64,000 bases of DNA from Nilaparvata lugens (GCF_014356525.2 NC_052505.1:14394135-14458134); one strand, 5' to 3'. Counted from the stretch's first letter, positions 44,286 through 56,756 are shown. The notes: a model not told the origin generated them from the letters alone. Program-made: numbers and translations.

Positions 44286-45032
44286 AGAGTGTTTAGTAGT
44301 GTTCTCATGTTTTATGAATAGTACTGAAAACGAAAACTAGTATTCTATCCAGCCCACTAGCCAACTTCAAAATTGTATATGAAAAGTGTACATGACTGAC
44401 AGGAAAATCAATGCAGGCAGGTTGTTGATAAGTCTACTGTGTACTCCCCCTTTTCATTTCACCAAACTTTCGCTGATTGCTATTTTCTGCCCCCTGCTTT
44501 GCCCCCACCCCAATCCCATCAAAACCACTAGCAGTTATTTTGAAAGGACGGGCGGGCGGTACTCTCTTGTTTTTCAACAATTATTTGCAGGCTGAGCTGA
44601 GATTTTCAATCTGTGCAGTCAACAGTCAACTCCCCTTCCTTACCTGACAGCGACGTGCAATTATGCCAAATATACACCTGACCGCTGAAAATCGAAACTG
44701 CCTACAATAGACGGCACAACTGACTACATCCATCTATCGCTAGCTCTTCCAGTCCCAACTAAGTTCAGGCATCGAGAAAAGATAGCATAAGTACAGCCAT
44801 GAAGAAAAGATAGCATAAGTATAGCAATAGAGAAAAGAATACTTCATATATAGTATATTACAGTATATATACGATTTTATAGTTTTTTCAAAGTTTGGAG
44901 TTTTCTGAATATTTGTAAAATTGATTAAATTTAACTGAGAAGTATTTTTTCAATTTAGAAATGATTTTTGTGTGTTTTGAATTGTAAATAGAGTGTGTAC
45001 TTGAAGAATGTTGAAGTGACACATAACCTATA
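44286..45032. other. Non-genic stretch including a more GC-rich, CT-rich patch
   Basis: 44430-44770 is less AT-rich than its surroundings and contains TTATTTGCAG|GC, a possible acceptor, but no convincing exon follows. I assign no gene. Confidence 0.35.
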
Positions 45033-45243
45033 GTGAGGTCCACGTTATAATGACAATGGATAGAGATAGAAGAATGGCGATGCCGATTCTCTGCATTAAT
45101 TAATTATATTTCTACACTGTCAAAGACATAATTGGCATCGTTGTGGACCAAGAAAAGGATAGTACCCCCGGCTTTGTCGAATGATAGACAAGGATAGCAG
45201 AGCCAAAGTTGATCAAATACTGTCATTATAATGTGGACCTTAC
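45033..45243. mobile_element. MITE family B copy
   Basis: Left GTGAGGTCCACGTTATAATG, right CATTATAATGTGGACCTTAC, with TA outside both ends. Confidence 0.75.
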
Positions 45244-45259
45244 TATAGCTACATTTGGA

Positions 45260-45350
45260 CTGTTGTAAAAATTATAATTGGAACCGTTTTGGGCGTGAAC
45301 CTGTGGTACTTTTCTGTAAGTTGTGTAATTCTGAACGATTGAATAAATAT
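45260..45350 (+). repeat. Retroelement 3' tail (GGAACCGTTTTGGGC family)
   Basis: ATTGGAACCGTTTTGGGCGT, then CTGTGGTACTTTTCTG and GATTGAATAAATA. The same order occurs at 62600-62692 and, less clearly, at 24003-24085. Confidence 0.45.
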
Positions 45351-45394
45351 ACACTAATACAGTGTTATATTAACATTAATCTCTGGTATAGCTT

Positions 45395-45817
45395 AGGCTG
45401 GCCACTAACGACAGGACATGCATAATGGACATGTGTGTGCACACTTGTTTATAGAAAATGATCTTATGAACAAATATTATTGTTCAAATCAAGTGCACAC
45501 TTGTTCATCATGCATACACGTATTTTTTGTCATCAGCGAGTGGCGTCGAACAAAAAAACAGCTGTTTGACAGCAGCTTCTAACATAAAAATAACAACCAA
45601 TATCAATAAATAAACCACTGGAAAATTACAAATTATAAATCAGAAAAAATCAACCTCAAACAGTTTAGTGAAGAAAAAACAACAAAAAATCGAAGATACA
45701 AAGACCTAAACCTCCAAAAATGTTGTTTGAAGTCTTTTACTGTGATGACACATCAATGTATGGCGACATGTGTGTGCACACATGTTCATCATACATGTCC
45801 TGTCGTTAGTGGCCAGC
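45395..45817. mobile_element. MITE family A copy
   Basis: AGGCTGGCCACTAACGACAG at the left and CTGTCGTTAGTGGCCAGC at the right, inverted. A direct repeat of AAGTGCACACTTGTTCATC-type sequence near 45440-45510 sits just inside the left end. Confidence 0.75.
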
Positions 45818-46544
45818 ATAATGCTTATTTTTCTTCATGGTTCAGGCCTCCTGTTACTCAAAAGATTTGAGGAAGAGTCGAGAAAAAGCCACTTCATACT
45901 TTCCAAAATCGTGCTCCTCCTGTCCACAAAATTCTAATTCTGTTTTATATGACCGGATTAGGGTTTAGGAAAAGATACAGTTTCATGCTTATGAGCATTA
46001 TCCATCCCTTTAACAAAATCTTAAATCCAAACTCACACAAATTGGGTTTCAACTGAGAATTGAAAATTCTTGTCGGAATTTTATTCAACTAATTCTGTAC
46101 TGACTGAAAATTTCTTTCCACATTTCCCTGTTTTTGGGGCACTCTGAAGTACAATGTTTAAAACTCAACTTTTTGGAATCGTTTGATTACGAATTGTCCA
46201 CACAGCAATAGGTACCTTAACGTGCAAGTTACAATCAATTAATCTCTTATAGATAGTAAATTTCTTATGAAGTTTGATTGTAATTTTTAAATGATTGAGA
46301 TGGCTTTTTCCAGAGCTTATTGATAGAACAATTCTATATTTTCTGGTTGAATGAATTTGGTGTAATCCTTTGAAAGGATTCAAATCATCAAGCATTTATT
46401 TCTATCTAGAAATTGGATTCACAAGTTCATGATAGAATAATCTACAACTATTAATGAACGAAAATGTATGACTGAAAAATAATAGCACAAGTTTTAGGAT
46501 TTCATTACGTAATACAGTACTGTAATAGAAAACCAATTACATCA
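45818..46544. other. AT-rich sequence with no recognised gene
   Basis: A minus-strand open stretch of 76 codons at 46165-46395 has no recognisable motif. Nothing else noted. Confidence 0.4.
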
Positions 46545-47577
46545 CCTTCGCATTCAATACAACTGGTAAACCTGATGAGAATTTAAATCTGAAACTCCAC
46601 TCAAACTGCAACAATAACTGCACCTGCCCTACTATAAAAAGAGTCAAAAGTACCAAATATCTAGGTGTCCAAATAGATGAAAATTTGAAGTGGGACATAC
46701 ACATAAAATTTATTTGCAGAAGAATGAGATATCTATCCTATAAATTCTACGAAGCAAAAAAAATTCTGAACTCAAAACATCTAAAAATGGTTTACTTTGC
46801 ACTGGTCCAGTCCATAATTCAGTATGGTATATCCGTATGGGGGGGCTGTTATAATTCTCACTTAGAAGAGCTTTTCATAATTCAAAAATCAATAATCAAA
46901 ACAATTTAAAATAAACCCAGACTTTACCCAACCGACTTGACTTTCAAAGAGTTTAATGTGTTAACAGTTAGGCAGTTGTACGTAATAAATGTAGCGAAAT
47001 ATATAATCAAACATAAAGCTAATTTTCCTTGCACTAATAACACAATCAATAACCTGTACAATCTGAGACCCTCCTCAAATAAGTATCTTATGTACAATAC
47101 AAACATTGAAACCATCAGAAGACAACTTATATATTTAAGCACCAAATTGATAAATAAAATTCCTGAAGAATATATCTGCTGCGCGAAATTGACTAAAAAA
47201 ATAAAACATGATATTAGTATTTGGATTAAAACGAACTATTTTTTCTACCTGTAAATTAAACAAAGTAAAAGAGGAACTTAGTGTTTTTGTGTGCTCACTT
47301 ACCAATCTAGTGTGGACCTTTTTATTTATTTTTCTTTATTAAATTAACTATCCTATCATCCCACCTCACCTTTTTTCCTAATCCTTTATTTTCCCTCTCA
47401 AGGATTGAAAGCCTTCCTAGTACATGGGTAACCATAGTTGGAAGAGCTTCAATCCCACCCCTTTACACCAAATTCTGAATTAGCATCTTGTACGGACATT
47501 TTTTTTTTTTGTACTAATTTTGCTAGTTGTTTGTTCTTGTTGTAATTTAAGGAAAATAAATTGAAATTGAAATTGAG
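46545..47577 (+). pseudogene. 5'-truncated non-LTR retrotransposon, reverse transcriptase C-terminus and 3' tail
   Basis: Open from about 46565: KYLGVQIDENLKWDIHIKFI, then AKKILNSKHLKMVYFALVQS, SIIQYGISVWGG, and after an in-frame TAA (46907-46909) a second stretch to 47254 (FKEFNVLTVRQLYVINVAKY). KYLGV..D..L.W..HI and YG...WGG are the usual landmarks of the region after the catalytic core in Jockey/CR1-like reverse transcriptases. The 3' end runs into AAATTGAAATTGAAATTGA, a short-unit tail typical of such elements. Inactive: truncated and with stops. Confidence 0.75.
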
Positions 47578-48123
47578 AATGGAATTTCCATGATACGCTA
47601 TTTAGTCTTGTATCACAGCGTGTATCAAATTTGCAACGTGACCAGCACTTGACCGCCCAAGTTAAGCCCTTAATATTGAAATCATTACTAGGGGTTATAT
47701 CGATTTTATTTCTACTTGGTGTGAATAGTCGATGAGAGTCCGTCATCACCGACCACTTCAACAATGAGAGCGCGACTAGGAAGCATTCATAATTCATTCA
47801 GTACACAACTTTGATAAAAGTGAGTGGGAGAGAAATAAAGAAAAAGTTAGAGAGAGAGGCAGAGTGAGAGAGTGACCCCTATTGGAGAGAGCACCACACT
47901 ATAATTTTCTCTCGGTATAAACGGTATGCAACTAAAAAAATTATAGTCAACTAATAGACGTGAATTGAAACCGCCTCTTAAGTACACGCTTTTCATCAAA
48001 TTTAATTTCAAATATTTCTTATTTTGTAGGAATTCTAGAGGAAGGAGTTCTTTTAATCGGGCTTTAAATGATCCACCTAGGGGGATTTGATTTACTAGGG
48101 GGATTTGATAAGATATTATCTAA
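47578..48123. other. Non-genic stretch with a GA-rich tract
   Basis: A GAGA-rich, C-poor tract lies at about 47820-47905. No gene recognised. Confidence 0.45.
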
Positions 48124-48450
48124 GGGCCGGTTTCCGAGCTCGGGATTTAGTTAAGTTCTAGACTTTAAACAGCTGGAGTCAGAAAATTAGCTTTCCAAAA
48201 CGGGGCGTAGTCGCAGTTTTTATTTTCTCATTTCAGTAATTGGAAACGTTTTTCCTTGATGAAATTAAACATTTCTGAATAATTCAAAACAGCTGAAACT
48301 TTACACTACTTTTTCTTCATTTTATTTTGAAATTTAATTCAAACATGACTTTGACAATGACTACGACTACTCCCCGTTTCGGAAAGCCAATTTTCTTACT
48401 CCAGCTGTTTAAAGTCTAAAACTTAGCCAAATCCCGAGCTCGGAAACCGG
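48124..48450. mobile_element. Foldback MITE, uninterrupted copy of the 4782-5755 family
   Basis: GGGCCGGTTTCCGAGCTCGG at the left, CCGAGCTCGGAAACCGG at the right, TAA on the left (48121-48123). It has the same inner arms (AACAGCTGGAGTCAGAAAAT) but no second foldback, so it shows the empty site. Confidence 0.75.
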
Positions 48451-49667
48451 AAATAGTAAATTCAATAAAATAATGAAATTTCTCTTTATAGAAATCTGAA
48501 AAAAGAACCATCATATATTACGAACAATCCTGGATTGGGGAAATAAAAACCAGTATTGGCGAAATCAGAAAACGTCGACATTTTTATTTGTTGTTGATCT
48601 CCAGAGAATGGAAATGAAAATAATTTCTATTGGGAGCTAGCTCTCAGATTCTTTCCAAAAACCTTTCTACCACACTGTATTTCCTTTTCTACTTGATTCA
48701 AATAGATTTTTCTTCTAATGTCCTTATTGAATCGAATTCAACAATTTGAAAGAGAAACATGACAAAAATTCTAAATCATTGTTATCCAAAATATTAAAAA
48801 TACAGTCGTTTTAATCATCAAGAATTGTGAATATATTGTTTAGAATGACTTCTTCTGGATTCGCTCATAGCGATCAGGATTATGCGATTTTCTCAAAAAA
48901 CATGATTGATCGAATTCATATAGTAAGTAGTCATTATTTATATCAATCAAATTCTGCAAGCTGAATATCTGCAAGTCTGCAATGGACTATCCAGCTACAT
49001 TGTATCCTGTTTATTCTCTCCCAATCATCAATTTGATATTGTAATTGTGGAATGAAATGAATAAATAAATGAATAAATCCTCAAAATGGTGATTTTCTGC
49101 TCACAATTTACAATTTTAGAAATAGATCTTTAATGATTTTAAAAATATGGATATTATTCTAATTTTGTTAATAATTTATTTACTTCCGTTCGGTCTTCAA
49201 CTCGAGCTGAAGTTTCAAGCATTCGAAAACCTTTCCTTTACTGTTTAAATAAAACCTGAACACATTCATTTTGAATGCTTTCCTTTAGAATACAAAATCT
49301 GAAAGTGAGAAATAACGGTACGGGTACCAAGAGGTAGTGTGACTGTAGTTCAGAGATAAGATCAAAGTGTAGACTAATTTAGACTATTCTTGGACTGCAC
49401 TGAACTAAGTGAACGGTGTGTTGACATTTTGTGAATGAATTCTTGCTCACAGTGTTCAAAAGTGAAAAGATGGCTTGTTGCAATCTGGAATAGGATAGAA
49501 AAGGTTATCACATACAACCATCATATTACTAATTTTGAATTGGTAATAATCCAAAAATAATTAGTAATGATTGATTTTTTCTAATTTTGAATTTATTCAC
49601 AGAAAACTTCCAATACTTCCTCCAAACTATTAATATTTAACCCACACCTCTTTGTTTTAAGAGTAAG
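48451..49667. other. AT-rich sequence with no recognised gene
   Basis: A GAATAAATAAATGAATAAAT tail near 49055 probably marks a retroelement 3' end. Nothing else recognised. Confidence 0.45.
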
Positions 49668-49794
49668 GGCCAGAAAATATTAAGCGTTTTTTCAGGTGTT
49701 TTCAGACGGTGTTTCAAGAGTCGGCAGGGCAGGAAGGTCTCTTATTGGCTGGGCACCTGAAAAAACGCTTAATGTGGTCTGGCCAGGCGGCTTA
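49668..49794. mobile_element. Small foldback MITE
   Basis: Ends GGCCAGA and TCTGGCC, inner arms AAGCGTTTTTTCAGGTG and the exact complement. Confidence 0.65.
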
Positions 49795-50109
49795 GGGGCA
49801 CGGCTTCCAAATTTCATGAAGCAAGATATACGATATTTCAATTTTAATCAAACTGCAGTGTAATTTTTCAGAATATGTAAATTTTATTCTCTACTAATAA
49901 CAAAATTTCAATATTTTCAAAATTTCATAATCTGATATAAACGCTATAATTTGCAAGATAACAACTCGTAACGATGAATATTGTATTTCAGGCATTTCAT
50001 AAATGAGAGGATAATCATGAGAACATAAGTTCAAAAGATTTCTCTTTCAAATTTGAATCGTCCCTGTTTCATAATTAAGTAACGCTTCAATAGCAAGTTA
50101 CTTGAATCC

Positions 50110-50178
50110 TCGAGGTTGAGTGGTAGAGAGAACGTAAAAGTCCTAACTCCGCCTAATAAAGATTTTTTTCATTTTCAT
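50110..50178 (+). repeat. Short interspersed repeat tail, copy 2
   Basis: Same sequence and strand as 1797-1863, with a few substitutions. Confidence 0.45.
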
Positions 50179-50256
50179 AACATTTAATGCAATGGAAAAC
50201 TGATTCTTATTACTCATAAATAATACTTCAGATAACTTGAAGTCAAATAGAACCCG

Positions 50257-50434
50257 TTTTCACCAAACTCGGTCAAGACATTTGAACATGGTCAAATCAG
50301 GTACTGTTTACAAGTGCACTGGAAAATTTATTATGATTTTAATGGTGATAGTTACTATCGATAATTCCAATGAACACTTGTAAATCGTACCCGGCTTGAC
50401 AATGTTCAAATGTCTTAATCGAGCTTGGTGAAAT
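50257..50434. mobile_element. Foldback MITE
   Basis: TTTCACCAAACTCGGTCAAG and the near complement at the right end, with further pairing GACATTTGAACAT and around TTACAAGTG. Confidence 0.65.
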
Positions 50435-51567
50435 CATGCATTAGAAATCTTGAAAATAAATATATCGACATGATACCAGGGTAGAGGAGAAATAAAGCGG
50501 ATTGGTAACATCTCAACGTTTTTGTGAAGTTGGAGAGGTATTACAATAACATGGAATAAATTCGAATACAAAGATCATTCCATGAGGAAACCAGTGAGAG
50601 ATAAAAGAGAAATAGAACCAGGAAGGACTCTTCGACAGAAAGAGCTAAGAGCTTCGAAGCTGTTGCCATGGAAACAAACGCTGTTGCGAGAAATATAATC
50701 TGGTATAATCCTATTGACGGTTTCTTAACAGAATATAAGGGTATCATCTCAACAAAGATATTTTCCAGAAAACGACTTAGGATTCAAGTCCTTTTGTGAC
50801 GGAATTACCCTTGAAAACTGGAGCTACACATCTGAGGTTTTCTGTCTAGTTACCAAAAGTAAAACCAAGAGATTTCTAGTTTTTACCATTCGCATGTCAA
50901 GATTCTACTTGCAAGGAATCGTAGAGTACTAAACTGTCTTGAATCAAACCATTTTTATAAGGTTAAAATCACTCTCAAAAATAATTGTAATGAGAATTGC
51001 ATTATAAAGATGTGCGTGTGGAACTGAATACTAACATTTGTGTGGATAAATAATTTTGAAAGTTCAACAATTCAGTTGAAGTTAGCGTATTTGATTTGTT
51101 TTACTAATGTTATTATGATTTATGAGAACATAAGATTTATTGCAACATAATCTGTCAACTAACTGGTAGTTATAGGAAAACCTTTTCAGCTGCAAATGTA
51201 TTATTAGCCAATTTAAAAAATGTATTATAGACGACTTTATTCAAAATAGAGTAGCTATGACCACTTAGTCGAACTGGAACTGAGACTACACTTTTGGTTT
51301 TTATAACTTCCACATTGGTGTAACACGTATAAGATACTGAATACAATGTCTTTAAATTCGGAAGATAAAAACTAGAGTAAATTATAAACTTAAGATCAAA
51401 CTAGAATGATGTCATCACTGGTTTGAAGTCAAATGAAATTCATTCAAGCCAATGGTTAAAAATGCTTTCAAGTCCTATTTTAAAAAAAAAGAGAAGGGTT
51501 GAACCGAGTCGGTGGAGAGTCGACTAGATTTTTGGTGCTGTAATATGGATAGTATTTAGTGTGTATA
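50435..51567. other. AT-rich sequence with no recognised gene
   Basis: Nothing recognised. A minus-strand open stretch of 68 codons at 50541-50747 lacks known motifs. Confidence 0.4.
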
Positions 51568-52483
51568 GTGAGGTCCACGTTATAATGGCAGGGGAGAAAG
51601 ATAGAACAGCATTACCGATTCTCTGCCTTGCTACTGCCTTCTTTCTTTGTTAGGACAGCTGATACCGGCATATCAGATGTAATATTAACTGTTCATTCTT
51701 GTTTGAAACTAGTGGTTCTGTGAACAGTAGACCTCGCTCTCAGTAAGTAACATTGACCTGTTGTTATTTTTTCTCAAAAATTAATAAATAATTTATCAAT
51801 TTAAAATGTCTAGAAAAATCCTAAATAAACATACAGCTTTCTGTCCTATCGTACCGTGACGTGTCGTCCCGGAATGTGAGTGTGAGCGATGTTATCAGGT
51901 CTGGCAGCAACTGTCTACAACGTTGATGGAAAGATACATTTTCAAAATGTTCGATGTTTTTGAACTTGTAGTCCACTAAACAGCTGATTTATGATGAATA
52001 ATTTCTATAGTCTGATTTTTACTCTAATATTGGCGTATGAAAGAGGCTCCTTTTTCCTTTTATATTATCCTTGAAATGCAAAATTTCCAAAAACCTTGTA
52101 TAGCCTATACGTCGACGCGCAATTTAAAAAGGAACATACCTGTCAAATTTCATGAAAATCTATTACCGCGTTTCGCCGTAAATGCGCAACATATAAACAT
52201 TCAAACATTAAGAGAAATGCCAAACCGTCGACTTGAATCTTAGACCACACTTCGCTCGGTCAATAATCAGTTATATTTTATTCGTCAAGAAAATAATATA
52301 TTTCTCAATGATTAAATCATAAATGAGATTCAATATTTTATTAATGAAATTTCAACATTGTTAAAAACGATCTGGCAACGTTCCAGAGCTAGAAAAGGAT
52401 AGCGCTACCTGCTTTGTCGAGTGATAGACAAGGATAGCAACACCAATGTTTATCAAATATAGCCATTATAACGTGTTCCTCAC
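51568..52483. mobile_element. MITE family B copy, interrupted by element family C
   Basis: GTGAGGTCCACGTTATAATG at the left, CCATTATAACGTG...CCTCAC at the right, TA outside both ends. The centre is split at GTTTGAAA/ATAATCAG by the insertion at 51709-52262. Confidence 0.75.
51709..52262 (-). mobile_element. Element family C, copy 4, inside a MITE
   Basis: On the minus strand it begins TGACCGAGCGAAGTG and ends AGAACCACTAG. The flanks match the uninterrupted centre of other family B copies (GTTTAAAATAATCAA at 55403), so both insertion edges are known. No duplication of target bases longer than one or two is evident here. Confidence 0.65.
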
Positions 52484-53308
52484 TATAGCAGTTCAGATTC
52501 CCAAATCTGTACAGGATCAATACGGCCGAAGGATTATTCACAATAAAGAAGTTCAATGAGAAGAGGGCCAAAAATTGGACCGGAAATAATGCCGAATAAT
52601 ACCATGAAGCGTTGCTAAAAGAGCTTTAAGAAAAAGGTTTTTCGTCAACAACTGTGGAGAGAGAGACTGGACGATTTCTCTGAACACTCTACAGGTAAAC
52701 GTTCATTACGTAAATGGCGATGGTAATCTAGATTAGATACAAATTATCTAAACCACTAATGGATTCCATCAAATGGAATATATTCCCAGGACAATTTCAA
52801 CTCGAAAATGTTTTGAAATATTAAAATGTTGAATTAATGTATGATTGTAAGTATAACATTATTGATAATCTGTAGGCTAGTGGGTCCTGTCCAAGGTTAA
52901 ATAATTGGTGAGCATTTAGTGGGACCAGAGACAAATAAAATCCAACAACAGTTGAACTATATTTTCAAAAAAAATCAACAACAGTTGAACTATGTTTTCA
53001 AAAAAAATCAAAAACAGTTGAACTATGTTTTCAAAAAAAATTGAAAACCTCAAGTGAATGAGGCAGTGACTGCAGCATTGCAATGATATATAGGCCTACT
53101 GGATAAAAATTGAAGAAACCGGTGTTAACAGAGTGAGAACACAGGACACAGCGGTTGGGTAAAATAGATAATGGGTTGACGATTATGCACCGTTCGACAA
53201 TGTCATTGTTTCGGGCCAGGCTGCCACGAATAATGTTAATTGACTGTGCTCTGGCCCAGCACTAATACAGGTACAGTTAGTTATGCGAGTAGTGTCACTA
53301 GTATACTA
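52484..53308. other. Non-genic stretch containing a 33-bp tandem repeat
   Basis: Only the repeat at 52943-53050 was recognised. Confidence 0.45.
52943..53050 (+). repeat. Tandem repeat, 33-bp unit, three copies
   Basis: CAGTTGAACTAT(A/G)TTTTC followed by an A-run occurs at 52949, 52982 and 53015. Confidence 0.85.
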
Positions 53309-53309
53309 C

Positions 53310-53690
53310 AGTGAGGTCCACGTTGTAATGGCAGTGTTTGATTAACATTGGTGTTGCCATCCTTGTCTATCATTCGACAAAGCAGATAGCGCTATCCTAC
53401 TCGTTATGATGGCAGTGTTTGATTAACATTCCTGGTCCTATCCTTGTCTATCATTCGACAAAACAGATAGCGCTATCCTACTCTAATAGCTCAAAGAGAG
53501 GTCCACGTTATGATTGCAGAGTTTGATTAACATTGGTGTTGCCATCCTTGTCTATCATTTGACAAAGCAGATAGCGTTATCCTACTCTAATATCTCATAG
53601 TGAGCTCCACGTTATGATGGCAGTATTTGATTAGCATTGGTGTTGCCATCCTTGTCTATCATTGGACAAAGCAGATAGCGTTATCCTTTT
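53310..53690 (+). repeat. Tandem array of a MITE family B end, about four units
   Basis: The units begin with (GGTCCA)CGTTATGATGGCAG and end with GATAGCG(C/T)TATCCT; starts are near 53311, 53402, 53501 and 53602. Each unit holds only one terminal repeat plus TTGCCATCCTTGTCTATCAT. Confidence 0.75.
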
Positions 53691-53852
53691 CTACCTCTGC
53701 AATGTTGCCACATCATTTTCAACAATTAAGAAATACCATATGATAAAAAAATATTCAATCTCAATTATGAAAATGTATCATTTAATCATTGAAAAATATA
53801 TTTTCTTAATGAATAGAATATAATTTACTGTAAAATAATAAAAGAAAGATTA

Positions 53853-54303
53853 TGTACGGGATAGGAAATTCACGAATAACGCATTGTAACGTCTGAACTA
53901 CAGGACTGATTAACTTGAAATTTTGTATATAGATATCTCAATTCACCGAAGATGGTTATCCTGTTTGCCTGTTCTAAACTAAACTCTTCAAGATTTCAGT
54001 AGTTTAATTTTCATTGAAAACCTGATTAAGGTAAAACCTGATTATTTCAAAACTTACGCTATTGTTTCTCTATGGTTCAATTCAAGTTTTTAGTTTGTCA
54101 TGATTGAATTGGCTTATACACGTATGGGATAGGAAACTCACGAATGACGCATCATAATGTCTAAACTACTGGACTGATCAACTTTGAATTTTGCAGATAG
54201 ATTCTCAATTCACCGAGGATGGTTATAAAGCCTACTTTAAATTCTTCAAGTTTTCAGTTTGTCAGGTTTTTAATCAGACCCTTCCGGAGCACGGGTTACC
54301 TGA
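53853..54303 (-). repeat. GTGACCCGTGCTCCGC family, two partial copies in tandem
   Basis: ACGGGATAGGAAATTCACGA at 53857 and GGGATAGGAAACTCACGA at 54125 open two copies in reverse orientation relative to 3661-3860. Only the second reaches the CCTTCCGGAGCACGGGTTAC end. Confidence 0.6.
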
Positions 54304-54519
54304 TAGTTTCAAATAAGAATGAACAGTTGATATTATATCTGATATACCGGGATCAGCTAACCTCTTTGAATGTAAATACTTTGTATTTATCATGTTTGAT
54401 TTATGACGATGCTACGCATTTGTACAAATGTTTTCTGCAATAAAGGAATCTTGAATCTTGAATCTCGATAGAAGCAGAGATAGATAATCTGGACAAATAA
54501 CATCTTAAACAGCATCTTT

Positions 54520-54614
54520 ACTCTATGATAGAAGGCAGTGGTAACGCAGAGAATCGGCAACGCTGTTTGCCTATCTTTCTCCACTCACCACTGCCATTAT
54601 AACGTGAGCCTCAC
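54520..54614. mobile_element. Single end of MITE family B
   Basis: GCAGAGAATCGGCAACGC followed by ACTGCCATTATAACGTGAGC and CTCAC. The other end is missing. Confidence 0.6.
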
Positions 54615-55103
54615 TACAGTCGTAGACGGTATGCCACGACGAAAACAAGCCATGCCTTCTGCTATCTACTTCCGTCGTCCGCTTCAATCAGCGTCACAAT
54701 TGCATCAATAATTGAAACCGCAACAAAACTGGATTTTCAACCACTAAAATGCAATCAACCAGCAAACCGAATTAACGGTTTCGATACAGTTTTCTGCATT
54801 TTACAAAATATTATAACGGGGCAGAGGTCCGGTGAGGACTAATTTACCAAACATTTTCATCCGAAGATTGGTACATTCTATCATGTGGAATTTGAGAAAT
54901 GGAAACTACTTAAATATTTTAGCGATTTTGTATGTTTTATTATATTTACTATAACTGTTATTGTAATTGTTTTTCACATTGTATTTTTCTTGTATTGTGA
55001 ATAAATTGAATTGAAAAATCCCATCCAATTAATTCACGTTAAAAACATAAACAAGTCTACGCAATGACTTGTAGAATAATTCAATTCAAACAATAAAAAC
55101 TAA
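54615..55103. other. Non-genic stretch with a retroelement tail
   Basis: TGTGAATAAATTGAATTGAA near 54995-55015 looks like a non-LTR 3' tail. No gene recognised. Confidence 0.4.
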
Positions 55104-55636
55104 TCTATTGTGAGGTCCACGTTATAATGGCATTGGAGAAAGATAGGAGAACGGCTTTGCCGATCCTCTGCCTTGCCAGTGGATAGAGGATAGCTAAAAC
55201 CGATATATCTGATGTTAAGGTGCGTACAGATTTACGCGCCGCGAACACGAGCAATTCACTTTTAATCAGCTGATGCCAAGCGTTTTATATCTGTATCTTA
55301 CCGTTTATGTACAAATAATACAGATATAATCAGCTGATGAAAATTGAATTGCTCATGTTCGCGGCACGTAAATCTGTACGCATCTTTATATTATCTGTTC
55401 ATTCCTGTTTAAAATAATCAATATTTTACTCCTCAAGAAAATATTATGATTGAATAATAAATTTTAATGAATGAGATTTAATATTTTGTTGATAAATTAT
55501 CTTTGTACATTGTTGAAAAACGATCTGACAACGTTGCGGAACTAGAAAAGGATAGCGCTATCTGCTTTGTCGATTGATAGACACAGATAGCAACACTAAT
55601 GCTTATCAGTTAGTGTCATTATAACGTGGACATCAC
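55104..55636. mobile_element. MITE family B copy, interrupted by a small foldback
   Basis: GTGAGGTCCACGTTATAATG at the left and CATTATAACGTGGACATCAC at the right. A 166-bp foldback lies at 55219-55384. Confidence 0.75.
55219..55384. mobile_element. Nested foldback MITE
   Basis: TGCGTACAGATTTACG and its exact complement near the ends, inner arms around GCAATTCA and AATCAGCTGATG. Confidence 0.7.
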
Positions 55637-55929
55637 TGTAGTAGAATGATTCCAACAAAAGGACGAATTTAGGTTATCCCAAGCAGAAAATAATCGAGAA
55701 CTATAACTGCTTATTACCGAAAACTTGTTTGTCGCTGAAAATGTTCAGTTCTCAACTGTAAAATAGCTCATGTCAGCAAACTGTCTTGCGTAATCTATGG
55801 AATCTACAAATTGCTCAGAATTAGAAAATCTTAAAATAAATCTGCTGTTATTAGCAATTTAAAAGCAAGGAATATAGGTCAAAAAATACAATAAAACAAT
55901 ACAGAATTTAAAGATTATATTTCCATCTA

Positions 55930-56025
55930 GCTGTTTACCCTGCTGTCAATATTTGCAGTACCGTAGCAGAAGTCTTCGGGGTGAATTACAGCATTTAATT
56001 TGGATTTTCGTTTAATAATAATGAT
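55930..56025 (+). repeat. Interspersed repeat with a ~60-bp module, copy 3
   Basis: Module 55930-55991 in the same orientation as copy 2, followed by the shared ATTTAATTTGGATTTTCG flank. Confidence 0.7.
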
Positions 56026-56309
56026 TATATGATAGACATTTTTGTAGTATGTACAATAGCTTGTAGAGTAAAGTAACTTGTATGACTTTTTTATAAATAA
56101 TGCCAGAGAAAACTACTACAGCATAATAGTATTCTATCGTATTCCGTGCTAATGCTTTGAAGCTGTAATTTGAGGGAATAGGGCGTCTCCGAAGGGAGAA
56201 GCGTTTTATAACTTTTTTTTGATAACCGTTCGCTTGGAGGGCCATGTGACTAGATTAATTTTCGAAAATGAGATGATTTCTAGCCATGATATGCGACTGC
56301 TGCTCTTTG

Positions 56310-56519
56310 TAAGTCATTTTACACCGCCATATAGTAAGTAGCATAATGTCAAGATTTTCGGAAAAGACGTATTTTGAAAGAATTAACCAACATATCCATC
56401 TCCTAATGTTAATAAATCTATCCATTTTAAAACGGCTACGCTAGGCCGGTAGATTGATTAACATTAGGAGATACGTCGGCTATGTCTTTCAAGCTACGCT
56501 ACGGCGGTGTGAAATTACC
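56310..56519. mobile_element. Foldback MITE with an inner palindrome
   Basis: Outer ends AAGTCATTTTACACCGCC and GGCGGTGTGAAATTAC; inner arms TCTCCTAATGTTAAT and complement. Confidence 0.65.
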
Positions 56520-56756
56520 TTTATAGAGATACACTGAATGTATTGTTGGAGAAAACCCATAATAATTTAAAATTAATAAATGTTGAAGCTATCTGAGTTG
56601 GTTTGAAAGATTAAATTTCTCATCCGATTCCAGTAAGATAAATTTAAATAGATCAAATTGCATTACATTTTGAAAATTGAACACATTTTCATCTTATCAT
56701 GGCTGGCACTTTCAGATGATTGAGTACAATAATAATGATACTGTAGAAAGTAAAGA

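Noticed and set aside
44386..44595. Plus-strand 69-codon ORF in the CT-rich patch
   Set aside because: Low-complexity composition with no recognisable product; possible splice signals nearby were not convincing.
46165..46395. Minus-strand 76-codon ORF as a gene
   Set aside because: No motif, no splice or neighbour support, and it lies among retroelement remnants.
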